Source: Smittium mucronatum
Taxonomy: Eukaryota; Kickxellomycota; Harpellomycetes; Harpellales; Legeriomycetaceae
Reading direction: 5' to 3'
NCBI GenBank assembly: GCA_001953115.1
Contig: LSSL01001104.1
Coordinates: 1 to 24,560 of the forward strand
DNA: 24,560 nucleotides
Part shown: in pieces, positions 12,693 through 21,308 of the stretch
Numbering within the stretch: the stretch's first letter is position 1
Layout of the letters: every line of letters starts with the position of its first letter
Notes under the pieces: generated by a model
Database searches by the model: none
Seen by the model: only the letters and a program-made list of their open reading frames with translations
What the model was told of the DNA's origin: nothing
Made by a program: the position numbers and the translations under genes

Positions 12693-13142
12693 CTATCAAA
12701 TAAAAAGCGATTTTAAAAATTCAGCTAAATGTTGGGCATTCACTGAATAAATTGATGCATTCATAATATTCAATAACATGTAGGGACAATAAAATTAAAT
12801 ACTCTTATTCGACAAATTGTAGTTTTTATTCAGAAATAAAAGAAAGCGCCATTAGTAAGGGGATTAAATATAAATACAGCCAGTAAAAATATGGAAAAAA
12901 TGACCCTCTGTATATAGCCTTAATAGTTTTGCGGAATTTAATATTTTGGTGGAAACATAGAAATAGAAAACGGCCAATAATAACATTCTTCAAAAAGCGG
13001 ACCAAAAAGAATAGAAAAACAATTATTTACGGGAAACTAGAAGGTGTTCTGCAAAGCTTCAAACAAACGATTCGGAATAAAAATACCCCAGCAGCAAAAA
13101 ACCATCGGTCAAGTAGACAGACTTTCCCAATAATCAAATATA

Positions 13143-13862
13143 ATGTCCAATTTCAATGTAGATTTCAGCGGGCTTTCAAGGTATCGATTATAAAAATAGA
13201 TTTAAACGTCTATACATCTCAGATAGAAGAGAACATTGAAATTCATTTACTGTCTTTTAATTGTCAAAGATTCACAAAGCTAATGTATTCTTTTTTTAAA
13301 ATTTTAAAAAAGGAAAAAATATGACAAGGATATGGTTCCATTTGGTTTTGATTCAGGCGTGGGAGGTAAGAGTGGAGTTAGCAAGTCAGAAAAGGTATTC
13401 ATAGCTATTTCATATAAACCATTCAAAACCGGATTAAACTTATATCTATTTATAACCTTCCCTTTTATGAAAAATCCATGTCGGTAGAGGAGCGTTGAAG
13501 AGGAAGAGTTTCTGATCAACAAGCGGGCTTGGGACATAGCAATGGGACCAGGAAAAACTCTGCCAATGCAAATGTTTATGGCGTGGATGAGCGGTACGAG
13601 CGTGCAGATATTCTCTATTTTGATTACCGGGATGGTTCTTTCAACCCCTGTTACGTCGTTGCTATCTATTGGGAGCACCTTTGGTCCTCTTGAGGGACCA
13701 CGCAGCCTGGGCCCTCAGAAAATGTTGTTTATTCTGATTAATTTAGCTGGTGTGATGTTTGGGCTTTACCGGTTGAGTATCATGGGTCTGCTGCCTACTG
13801 CCACCTCTGACTGGATGATTTTTTCAGTGCCAACCCGTTTCTCTGAATATTCTCTAATTTGA
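13143..13862 (+). CDS. EMC4: EMC4, ER membrane protein complex subunit 4 (three exons)
   Basis: EMC4 is a small membrane subunit of the ER membrane protein complex, which inserts tail-anchored and multipass proteins. I read exons 13143-13180, 13313-13394 and 13488-13862, giving 164 residues, close to the usual family length. The long last exon carries the diagnostic core: RAWDIA (53-58), LPM (65-67), MSGTSVQIFS (74-83), a first hydrophobic segment about 69-101, a second about 120-142, and the family signature MGLLP followed by SDW near the C-terminus. Intron 1 (132 bases) has a GCTAAT branch-like site about 30 bases before its AG, and intron 2 (93 bases) has TATAAC. Both junctions keep the frame. 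The 38-base first exon is the least certain part; it supplies an N-terminal stretch ending VDFSGLS that fits the family. The gene is followed by a poly(A) signal and the same-strand Crh-like gene. Confidence 0.9.
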
Positions 13863-13909
13863 TTTCCTTTTCTTATCGCATGAATGTTTTTTTTGTTTTT
13901 TTATTTTAC

Positions 13910-13915
13910 AATAAA
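13910..13915 (+). terminator. Poly(A) signal of EMC4
   Basis: AATAAA, 48 bases after the EMC4 stop and preceded by a T-rich tract. This is the expected position for a 3' end signal. Confidence 0.6.
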
Positions 13916-14304
13916 AGCCACTGAGTAAATATTTCTTTTTTCTCCTCCCATATAAAAAATTAAAATTTTAATGCGAAAATTTCCAGTGATCTTAATAGAC
14001 CATTCCCCTCGCATTGATTTAAGCTCAGATTGTTTTGATTGTTGCTGTTTTTAATTTTTTTCACTTTTGCATAATTTTGGGCTGACTGATAATGTATATC
14101 CCCCTCCCAAGAGGTTGATAATGATTGGGTTGTTTAGACCAAATAATCCATTTCTCTATATTTTGGCTGATTGTTAAAAATACGAAAATCCTCACGATTC
14201 AACAATCGGAGACTCAAACTTTATTTCTACGACGGAGCTGCACTGCCAATCCTCTATTTCGCTCGCCCGAAATCCCACACTAGACTTTTGTCTTCCCATT
14301 TCCG
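13916..14304. other. Intergenic spacer between EMC4 and the Crh-like gene
   Basis: No gene is visible. The right half is unusually GC-rich for non-coding DNA here (14200-14300) and probably contains upstream regulatory DNA of the Crh-like gene. An inverted repeat GATTGTT (14169-14175) / AACAATC (14201-14207) and an ATTGG, the reverse of CCAAT, near 14134 are visible, without proof of use. Confidence 0.4.
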
Positions 14305-14312
14305 TATATAAA
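14305..14312 (+). promoter_or_regulatory. TATA box of the Crh-like gene
   Basis: TATATAAA lies about 120 bases upstream of the ATG at 14431 and is followed by a pyrimidine-rich stretch (CTCTGTCTTACCCCACC), a common layout of fungal core promoters. Confidence 0.55.
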
Positions 14313-14430
14313 CTCTGTCTTACCCCACCTTCCTTAATAGGAAAATAGTCATCATTGATCAGTTGTATCTTTTGATAAATTTCTTGAGTAGAAATACTGC
14401 CTGTACAAAGTTTTGTTCCATTCTTTAATA

Positions 14431-15479
14431 ATGTTTAATCCATCTAAAATATCATTTATTCTAATACTATTATCAGCAGGTAATTCAAATTTATATTTTA
14501 ATCACTCTTTCCACTACTCCCAGTTTTTCTAACTAACCAACTCTGTTTATTATTATTACCTTTAGCTTGCGCTGAAATAGCATATGTTACTGTTTACGAG
14601 ACTTTAGTTATAACAGAAACAGCTTATTCTCAGTTCCCCCCCTCTACATTCACTCCATCAAATTCACCATCATTACCACCTACAATCCCGCCAACTTCCG
14701 CAGACCCAACACTACCAACAGCTCCAACACAAACACCTACATCAACTTCAACTCCCACAACCTCAACTCCCACAACATCAACATCTCAGCCAGCGACAGT
14801 TGATTCAGTTGGACCAAGTCCTTCCTCCTCAAAATCATCAGAGGGAGGAAAAACCGATCCAGTCCCAAGTTCCTGCGCACCTATAAGTGTAGATTTCTCG
14901 GCGGGACAACAGCTACCATCTGCTTTCAAAATCGACTACTGCCCCCAAAACGCTGTAGTCAAAAACGGTCTTTTGAACATGATCCTCACCCAAGAATGCG
15001 GCACCACTATATCCCTAGCTAACACCATATCCAAATACGGCAAATTCACAGTCGTTGCCCGAATGGCCCCTTCGCCTGGTGCCGTTACCGCATTCATTTT
15101 CATTGGTCCTAGTCCATCCGACGAAATCGATATCGAATTCGTCGGCACTGATACATCAAACTTCCAGTCAATGTACTTTGTTAACGGCCAACGGATCGAC
15201 CAGCTCGCCCAATACCATACGCCTGGTGGCGACCTCTCTGTAAATTATCATGAATATGGCATCGAGCTGCTTGCTGACCGAGTTAATTGGTTCGTTGATG
15301 GGAATGTCGTTAGGACACTTGCTCGTACAGATCGTGGGTTCCCTGTGAATGCTGCTGCTAATGTTAGATTAGGCGTTTGGGACGGGTCTAGCGTAAGTGC
15401 ATGGGCCGGTACAGCCGATTTTTCTACTGGACCCAAAACTTCATTTGTCAAATCTTTTACCTTCACTCCATACTGCTAA
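14431..15479 (+). CDS. Secreted GH16 Crh-like chitin/beta-glucan transglycosylase
   Basis: Crh enzymes cut chitin and join it to beta-glucan in the fungal wall. Exons 14431-14479 and 14566-15479 give 320 residues; the 86-base intron has a CTAAC branch-like site and a TTTAG acceptor, and the phase is kept. Residues 1-19 form a signal peptide with a likely cut after ACA. A short Val/Thr/Tyr segment (about 20-37) leads into a Pro/Ser/Thr-rich linker (about 41-118) with repeated STPTT-like units, a probable O-glycosylated stalk. The catalytic domain spans about 120-320. Its motif DEIDIE (202-207) supplies the nucleophile E203, D205 and acid/base E207; the later IWDG- and WAG-type segments appear as VWDG and AWAG. 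Four cysteines (120, 142, 161, 320) could form disulfides. The chain ends at Cys320, without a hydrophobic tail for a GPI anchor. CRH1, CRH2 and CRR1 types cannot be told apart here, so no symbol is given. Confidence 0.88.
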
Positions 15480-15536
15480 TCACCCCCTCCCCCCATGTAT
15501 ACATTCTGCATAATTATCATCATATTTTCACCATAC

Positions 15537-15542
15537 AATAAA
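15537..15542 (+). terminator. Poly(A) signal of the Crh-like gene
   Basis: AATAAA, 58 bases after the stop codon, behind a pyrimidine-rich 3' UTR with two C-runs. Confidence 0.6.
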
Positions 15543-15839
15543 TTTCCGTGATAAAAAAATAAATAAATCATATCTTCATCTTAACAAAGCTTCTTTTTAC
15601 CAGTAATATATTTTTTCAAAAAAAATTAGAGATTTATTACAATTTTTTTTGTCACCATTTAATACAAACTCTACTTTCATTCACTAAAAAACAGATTTTT
15701 TTTAAAATTTTGGGTTCGATTAAAAGTACATTTTTCCAATTGAATAGATATATTTTGTTGTGAAGTTTAAGTGAAGTTTATAAAAAGTATCAAAAACTAT
15801 AAAGAAAAATTAAAAAATTAAAAACTAGATTAAAACCTT

Positions 15840-16170
15840 CTCTGCTTCTCTAGCAACTCTATTCCTCTAGGTTGTTGTCTAAAGGAGACTGGGTAACCAC
15901 TCAATCTATGAAATTTAAGTGCTCTGGGCAAGCAGATGCCTACCATAAATTTGGCTTTTTCCAGCACAGTTTTAAGGTCATCAGAATCAGTTTATAGTGA
16001 TATTAAGCATCGTTTAGACCTTCCCTAACCCAACCAAGGGGTTTTACAATTACCCTCGACTGGATTAATCTGAAACTCATATATTTGATTTTTTTTATCA
16101 GATGGATCGGCTCATATATGAACCGACTGATTCTCGCATAAGCAAAAGAGAATATTTTCCTAGTTCAAAA
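15840..16170. other. Non-coding GC-elevated island, probably an old repeat
   Basis: This stretch is visibly GC-richer than its neighbours (about 40% against about 20%), but all six frames are broken by stops within short distances. It contains short stem candidates (CAAC..GTTG near 15853-15876), a CCCTAACCC near 16024 and a near-perfect palindrome (16107-16126). I could not match it to a tRNA, U1-U6 snRNA or SRP RNA by eye. The likeliest reading is a degenerate transposon or SINE-type element; an uncharacterised structured RNA is the alternative. The rest of 15543-16646 shows nothing I can support. Confidence 0.35.
16107..16126. repeat. 20-base palindrome, 9 of 10 pairs
   Basis: The arms TCGGCTCATA and TATGAACCGA pair at nine of ten positions with no loop. 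It sits at the right end of the GC-elevated island and could be a terminal or head-to-head junction of an inverted-repeat element, or a protein-binding site. Confidence 0.5.
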
Positions 16171-16646
16171 AAAAAAAACTTACACTAATATATTTCTAGA
16201 CTTGTTCTATATAAAAGGTCTATAAACAAATCTACACCCTACGCCCCAGTAAAGAAATATTATTCCCATCTCCAAATATACAATAATCAAAAATATGATC
16301 AAATGAAGCCTTGAGAGTACAGGCTTAAAACGATTCATTAGATTTTAGAAACGAAATGATTTTTTTTTAAATTTTGTGTGGAAATATGTTTTTAGTTAAT
16401 AAAAGATACAGAAATAGAATCTTTAGTTAAAACAGTGCTCAATATTATATGATCTTGCAATATAAATATTATTAGGTTCTTTAAAATATAGAATACTGTT
16501 GGTTTTATTAACTCTGAAATTTCTATAAGAGGGAACTAAAGTAACAGAGAAACATTGATGGTTGCATAAAGAACTATTTTTAAAGATTTTATACCATGAA
16601 GTATAAAATTATCATTCTACACTGAAAAAAAATTCTTAATTATTTT

Positions 16647-16652
16647 TTTATT
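16647..16652 (-). terminator. Possible poly(A) signal of the first secreted-protein gene
   Basis: AATAAA on the minus strand, about 73 bases past the stop at 16725. In DNA this AT-rich the hexamer also arises by chance, so the position is the only support. Confidence 0.3.
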
Positions 16653-16724
16653 AAAAAAAGAAATTAATGTATTCGAGAAATATTTGGAATAAAAAGAAAT
16701 TTCACACTTTGATTTGTTTTACTT

Positions 16725-17495
16725 TTAAACTTGTAGCAATAAATTAGGCGCAACTATTCCAGGAAAAGCTTTAGCAAGGTCTATATCTCTATTCTTCATC
16801 TTTTTATACTCATCATGATGTTTCAAGACTGAGTTATAAAGCTTGTTTATTTCGGTGGAAATATAGCTTATCTCCTCAGATCCCATTTTTTTGTTATACT
16901 TTTCATCCCCTAAAATAGATCTTATACGTTCGAAGACCCCTTTAGCTAAACTGTGAACGTTGACTAAATAGAAAATTTTCCAATCTCGATATATATCATG
17001 AAGCTCTGCCGGATGATTATATACGATTTTAACATGATCAGTGAGATCAGTGATTGTTCTCGCTACTGGAACAAGAACTTTCGGACTTAAAAAAGTATTT
17101 ACAATAGCAATCGAGTCCAACATGCCTTTATTAAAAAATTCTGTTTTAATAAACCTCAAAGCATTCATATAACTGTAGAATAAATTATCAACTAATTCTA
17201 TCTCTTCCTTTAGAATCTTTTCGGCATCTTCATATTTTTGGATTCTTGACTGGTAAAACCATTTTTCAAGGGCGAATGGGGATTTCAGCACCAAACCATC
17301 ATCAATCTCATTTTCAAAATCGTCTATTACTTCTTCCAGAAATAATCCGTGGGCACTTTTAAACCTCCACTCTTTATTCAAGGCGCCTTCTTTACATAAA
17401 ATATCAGAGTCAGAGTCAGAACTCGAACTACTAGCTCCAGTCAACAGAAAGAATAAAGGTTTAACTGCCAATAGCAAGACCGACTTGAAGTTCAT
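16725..17495 (-). CDS. Secreted protein, unknown family, paralog 1
   Basis: This is an intronless gene for 256 residues, and I do not recognise its family. I start at the Met at 17495 rather than the upstream in-frame Met at 17540: the shorter start begins directly with a signal peptide (MNFKSVLLLAVKPLFFLLTG, cut near residue 21), and a TATA box at 17554-17561 lies only 14 bases from the longer start. After the signal come a Ser/Asp-rich patch (22-31), Cys34 and a mostly alpha-helical, charged body with WRFKS (43-47), PFALEKWFYQSR (73-84), EEIE (97-100), VPVAR (142-146), DWKIFYL (171-177) and LAKG (183-186). There is no membrane anchor or retention signal. A paralog lies at 21309-22046 with about 35% identity. 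GC is about 33%, between the conserved genes and the desert. A secreted host- or surface-acting protein is an inference. Confidence 0.8.
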   Translation of the reverse strand: MNFKSVLLLAVKPLFFLLTGASSSSSDSDSDILCKEGALNKEWRFKSAHGLFLEEVIDDFENEIDDGLVLKSPFALEKWFYQSRIQKYEDAEKILKEEIELVDNLFYSYMNALRFIKTEFFNKGMLDSIAIVNTFLSPKVLVPVARTITDLTDHVKIVYNHPAELHDIYRDWKIFYLVNVHSLAKGVFERIRSILGDEKYNKKMGSEEISYISTEINKLYNSVLKHHDEYKKMKNRDIDLAKAFPGIVAPNLLLQV

Positions 17496-17553
17496 TTTGA
17501 AATACATTACTTTCAAACAATAATTTACTGAAATAGTCAAGCAGTTACCAGAG

Positions 17554-17561
17554 TATTTATA
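17554..17561 (-). promoter_or_regulatory. TATA box of secreted-protein gene 1
   Basis: TATAAATA on the minus strand, about 60 bases upstream of the chosen start (17495) and 14 bases from the alternative upstream ATG (17540). This spacing favours the downstream start. Confidence 0.5.
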
Positions 17562-18207
17562 TCAAAAATTCTACTCGATTAAACTCCCAAAAAATTAAAA
17601 AACTCTATTGAGAGCTTTAGCCTTCTCCACCCACTCACCCATCCCCCCAAATTAAATTATTTTTCCCTTGAAAATTTTTTTTTTGTATAAAATAACTGTA
17701 ATTTCTCTCTTTTTTTTTACCTCATTTTAAAAAAATTAATGCATCTCCTGTATGTATTCAATAGGCTAATGCTTAAATGGATAATCCCAACATTGCATAG
17801 AACCTTTTTCGATTAATCAAGATTATATGGGTAAATTTCACTATAACCATTTTTTGTATATTGGAATGTTAAATTATGTAAAAAAAAAAAAATAACAACT
17901 CGAAATTTATCAAACTATTTTTTATAATTTGAAAAATATTCAATTTTCATCATAATAAATCTTTTGATTGAAAATTTGAGCTTTTTTTAATTTTAATTTT
18001 TGGGGGTTTCTCGTCAGATAGGATCCATAATTTTCTGTTCAAATTCATTCGATTTTTTTTTTCTTAAAATTTTTTTTTTTAAAGCGATTTTTTGAAACTA
18101 TTATCTTTTCAGAAAAATATAATCATGCGTATTACAACATGGTATAGGGTTAACTAATATTACAATATATAATTTCCAACTTGATACTTGTAGATAAAGA
18201 TGGATAC
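17562..18207. other. AT-rich spacer
   Basis: No gene or structured element is visible. It consists of long T and A runs, apart from a short C-rich patch near 17620-17650 just upstream of secreted-protein gene 1. Confidence 0.5.
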
Positions 18208-18641
18208 TTTTTTTTTTGGAACACGTAATTTTATTGTAAGATAACTTCATTAAAAACTATACTAAAAAATTTGAAAAAAAGAAAAAGACGTGCAGAAAAG
18301 ACTATTATCTAAACTAAAATAAGCTCCTCTGCCGGACTACCGGCTGCGAACCTACGGGAAAAGGGTGCAGTAACCAACCGAAAGACCCCCCCTGACATTG
18401 CTTCAAGTAGGCTGGATGACTCAGGTAACGTGCAGTCATGAATTAAGCTCTTTGTCAACGAACAATAGTTTGTTGAATCTACTGAGCTCCTAGTCAGAGC
18501 CTACTTCTAACAGGATTAATAAAGCTAGGTTCCTACCCAAACGTGGGATTGATCGACATGGCTTTCCTAAAAATAGAAGTTAGACGCTGAGATCCGTCTG
18601 ACATTCGAACGCTGGACTTGTGCACTAGACTATGTCTCAGC
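18208..18641 (-). mobile_element. Retroposon-like repeat, copy A (SINE-like, minus orientation)
   Basis: This segment is colinear with a second copy at the right end of the window. Landmarks match with nearly equal spacing: a T10 run (18208-18217), 13 bases later TTATTGTAAGATAA (18231-18244), ACTGAGCTCCTAGT (about 18481-18494), CTACTTCTAACAGGA, and TTAGACGCTGAGATCCGTCT (from 18580). The distance between the outer two anchors is 349 bases here and 345 in copy B. Overall identity is about 70% by eye. The T10 run reads as a poly(A) tail on the minus strand, and the opposite end carries a tRNA-like head (18586-18641). I infer a SINE-type retroposon; an LTR fragment or another non-autonomous element is possible. 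GC-rich sequence continues to about 18840, so the true 5' end is uncertain. I found no target-site duplication. Confidence 0.6.
18586..18641 (-). promoter_or_regulatory. tRNA-like head with possible pol III A and B boxes
   Basis: On the minus strand this 56-base segment begins GCTGAGA and ends TCTCAGC, a perfect 7-bp acceptor-like stem. Inside are TAGTCTAGTG, like an A box (18632-18623), and GTTCGAATG, like a B box (18610-18602). Only 12 bases separate the boxes, much less than in a tRNA gene, and anticodon and T arms do not form, so it is not a functional tRNA. In copy B the B-box core is mutated. Confidence 0.4.
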
Positions 18642-18722
18642 TGTACTAAACCATCTGTTCCTCCTGTTTCTAAGTGGTCCTCCTCTGGAATCGATGTCCT
18701 CTGAATCGCTGTGCGCTGTCTC

Positions 18723-18836
18723 TACTATTCCCAACCAAGAATAGTACAACGCTGTGTGAAATTTTAGTTTAGTGTACTTCAAAAAGTACACTATTAATCC
18801 CCTAAACCACGGCAAGGTATTTCATTCTTAGGGGAT
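18723..18836. repeat. Three consecutive perfect hairpins
   Basis: Within 114 bases there are three inverted repeats with perfect arms. TACTATTC (18723-18730) pairs with GAATAGTA (18739-18746), 8-base loop. AGTGTACTT (18771-18779) pairs with AAGTACACT (18784-18792), 4-base loop. ATCCCCTAA (18797-18805) pairs with TTAGGGGAT (18828-18836), 22-base loop. They follow directly on the GC-rich extension of repeat copy A and may belong to it or to a separate structured element. Confidence 0.6.
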
Positions 18837-18840
18837 AGGT

Positions 18841-19702
18841 TTTGCTCATAATAGTATAAAGGTCACATCGTTTATTAAATAAAAAATTTTTACTTGAAAA
18901 TATCTCTATAATGTCCAAGCTACACCTTGATTTAGTTTTCTTTATAATATGTTACCAATGGAATTTCTAATGATGATTGAGGAATCTTAAAATCAAAAAT
19001 TATACATTATTGCTGATTATTTTTGATTTGAAAACTCACTGAATAATATAATTTATAAATTAATCTTGATATAATACTTTTTACCATATTTACTGAGTTA
19101 AAGACAAATAGTTTAAATATGTTCCTTGTATAAATCCGATATTTCTACTAAGGTTTGATTAAGCCAGTCCGAAAACTATCCCATTATATATAATTCTTTG
19201 GTTTTCAAAGATGAAAATATTTTTAAAAATTTTGTATATCATTTTTTGAGTTTTTTAATTTATTTACATTATCAAGCTTTATTTCTAAAGCGATAATTTT
19301 TTTTATCTTAGGATTTTATTTGAGGAGAAAATTATATAAATAACAATACTTTATTTTTACATAAAATATAAAAATTATTTAAAAAAGCTACTAAAAATAT
19401 AAAGTCCTAAATTATTCCTATCTTCAAGGCGAAGGTTGTACATTAGTAGACAGGTTTTGTAACAATATTTTTTCAAAATCATTTTTAAAAGGTCTATTTA
19501 GAAATGATATCAATAGTATAAGCCACAATATCTGTTAGAATATATTTAAATAAATAAAAAAATGTGATTGGGATAGAGACTGGTTAACACATTCTTTTAT
19601 CAATTGAAAAAATAAAATTATTCAAGATACAAGATATTGATTCAATTTATAAAGGCTTAATAGAGTAATAATCAGACCAGGACAAATCTCAAACAGGAAT
19701 AA
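18841..19702. other. AT-rich spacer
   Basis: Nothing beyond AT-rich sequence with short frames. I see no promoter, RNA gene or repeat that I can support. Confidence 0.5.
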
Positions 19703-20185
19703 TCGAATATGAATAAGTTCAGCCTAGCGTACTTCCTGCAACAGCAGTCAATACTCAACCAGTAAAAAATGCACCAGCGTTTAGCACCTTATAGTAGGAA
19801 AATCATGGCAAAAAAATTATTATTATATAACGCGAATCCAATTTTATTAACATTGATAGATGTAGGTTCTAAATAGATCAAAGATTTCAATGAATTTATG
19901 ATTACTAAAGTCGAGCTAGATCTCAAATCCTTAAGGGGTCAATCTTCCAACCTACTTGAAATAACGTCGGGTTTGGTCAATCAGGTTGAGGATATGGCTC
20001 CACTTTCCCTTATGCACTCTGCCGGTATACTGCCAAAAGAATTTACTAGAAAGAAGATATCAACCATTCTCTATGCCTTGCACTTTTTTTCCTGTCTATT
20101 TCACCATAATAATTTTTACAGTTATGGTAAATGGGCTATTTACCTATTTAGATTTGACCTGTTGGAAATTTCACTTCCTTTTTGA
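19703..20185 (+). pseudogene. Decayed ORF, probably from a transposable element
   Basis: One frame spans about 161 codons with only two internal stops (TAA 19763-19765, TAG 19874-19876) before the terminal TGA at 20183-20185. The last part alone is a 95-codon frame with an ATG at 19898. GC is near 40% up to about 20060, then falls, so the coding remnant may really end there and the last 40 codons be chance. The translation 19898-20060 is balanced, with Leu, Ser, Glu, Asp and Gly, and looks helical. Another frame over 19690-19790 gives a Pro/Ala/Val-rich stretch, so a frameshift is also possible. I do not recognise the family; a gag-like or other transposon protein would fit a broken, isolated fragment near repeats. 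Confidence 0.4.
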
Positions 20186-21308
20186 CCACTCAAAATAAAA
20201 TATTAATATATGGACATAGATTTGTGTATTTTGGGAAAAATAAATATTTGTATTTGCAAAAAAAATTCTTTAATATGAAAAACAGTTGGTCGATCCATTA
20301 GGTGAAATTTGCAGTATGTCAATAATTTTTTACCAGTTTTCATTGATATATTTTTCAGTTTAATTTCATGAAAAATTAAAATTAAAAAGTTTAAAGGGAT
20401 GAAAAAACATAAAAGTAATTCCATTTCAAGACCTCATAATTAACCAATTATAATCAAAACATGAAAAAGTGCAAAAATATTACTTTCATAATATTGCAAA
20501 GTTAAAGATTAAAATTAAAAAGCTTTATTTATAGCTAATCCAATTAATGAGATACAAAGTTAAAATATTGCACTCTATGACTTCAAATTCTAATCAAAAG
20601 TGTTCATTTCACAAAAACTTCTGTGAAGCCGAAAAATAACAAAACCACAATAGTATAAAAAAATAAAATTCAATATACAAAAAAGCATTATATTATTGAA
20701 TAGAGATTTTCTAAAAGATTTGGAAAGAATATATATATAAGTAAATAAATGAAATTATATTTCTAAAGATAGTGTCGTAATTTATTAATAGGCGATTAAT
20801 TCAAAACCTTACATTAATGAAAATTTCCAGATTTGTATTGTATGATAATGTTCATTTATTTATTAAAAAAAATCTTTAATCAAAAATATTAATCATTTTC
20901 AAATAGTCTGTTTTTCGCACTATAACTTATTTTAAGTTTACAAAGTATAATTTAAAATCTTTATATCAATTCCAGGTGTTGTTCCAATTAAATAAATATG
21001 AATATAATTTCAACAATTGGTTTTCGTCTATTCTTTATATTCATATTTTTAATAAAAAAGCTATTCTTTCACTATAAAATTGGTGAGAAAACAAAACCCA
21101 AAATATTTTAAAAGCTATTTATGTTTAATAAAAAAGATCCTCTTGGATTTATTTTTTAGCCAATTTGATAGAGAGGATATGCTAAAATACAAAGTAATTA
21201 TATTTTTTTGACATCAAAAACTCATAAAAAGAATTGGAAATTTATTTATTTTAACAAAATTATAAATTTTTATGAAATATTTTAATTATTGTCTATAAAT
21301 TAAATTAA
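20186..21308. other. AT-rich spacer with 3' end of secreted-protein gene 2
   Basis: No gene is visible. A minus-strand AATAAA (21246-21241) lies about 63 bases past the stop of the gene at 21309 and may be its poly(A) signal. The 73-codon minus frame at 20424-20203 looks like chance AT-rich translation. Confidence 0.45.

Noticed and set aside
12929..13324. 131-codon plus-strand frame rich in Lys, Arg and Asn
   Set aside because: It overlaps EMC4 exon 1 and intron 1, has a low-complexity composition and no motif; the spliced EMC4 model explains the conserved part.
13304..13678. 124-codon minus-strand frame overlapping EMC4
   Set aside because: It is the antisense shadow of EMC4 exons 2 and 3; the plus strand carries the conserved family motifs.
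14936..15466. Several frames of 62-72 codons on both strands within the Crh-like gene
   Set aside because: They are shadows of the catalytic domain coding frame, caused by its high GC and low stop density.
16020..16032. CCCTAACCC resembling telomeric repeat
   Set aside because: Only one and a half units are present, so it is no evidence for an interstitial or terminal telomere.
18586..18641. Functional tRNA gene
   Set aside because: Only 56 bases, boxes too close, and no anticodon or T arm forms.
18630..18815. 61-codon minus-strand frame
   Set aside because: It crosses the tandem hairpins and the end of the repeat; its open length is explained by the local GC rise, and no homology is visible.
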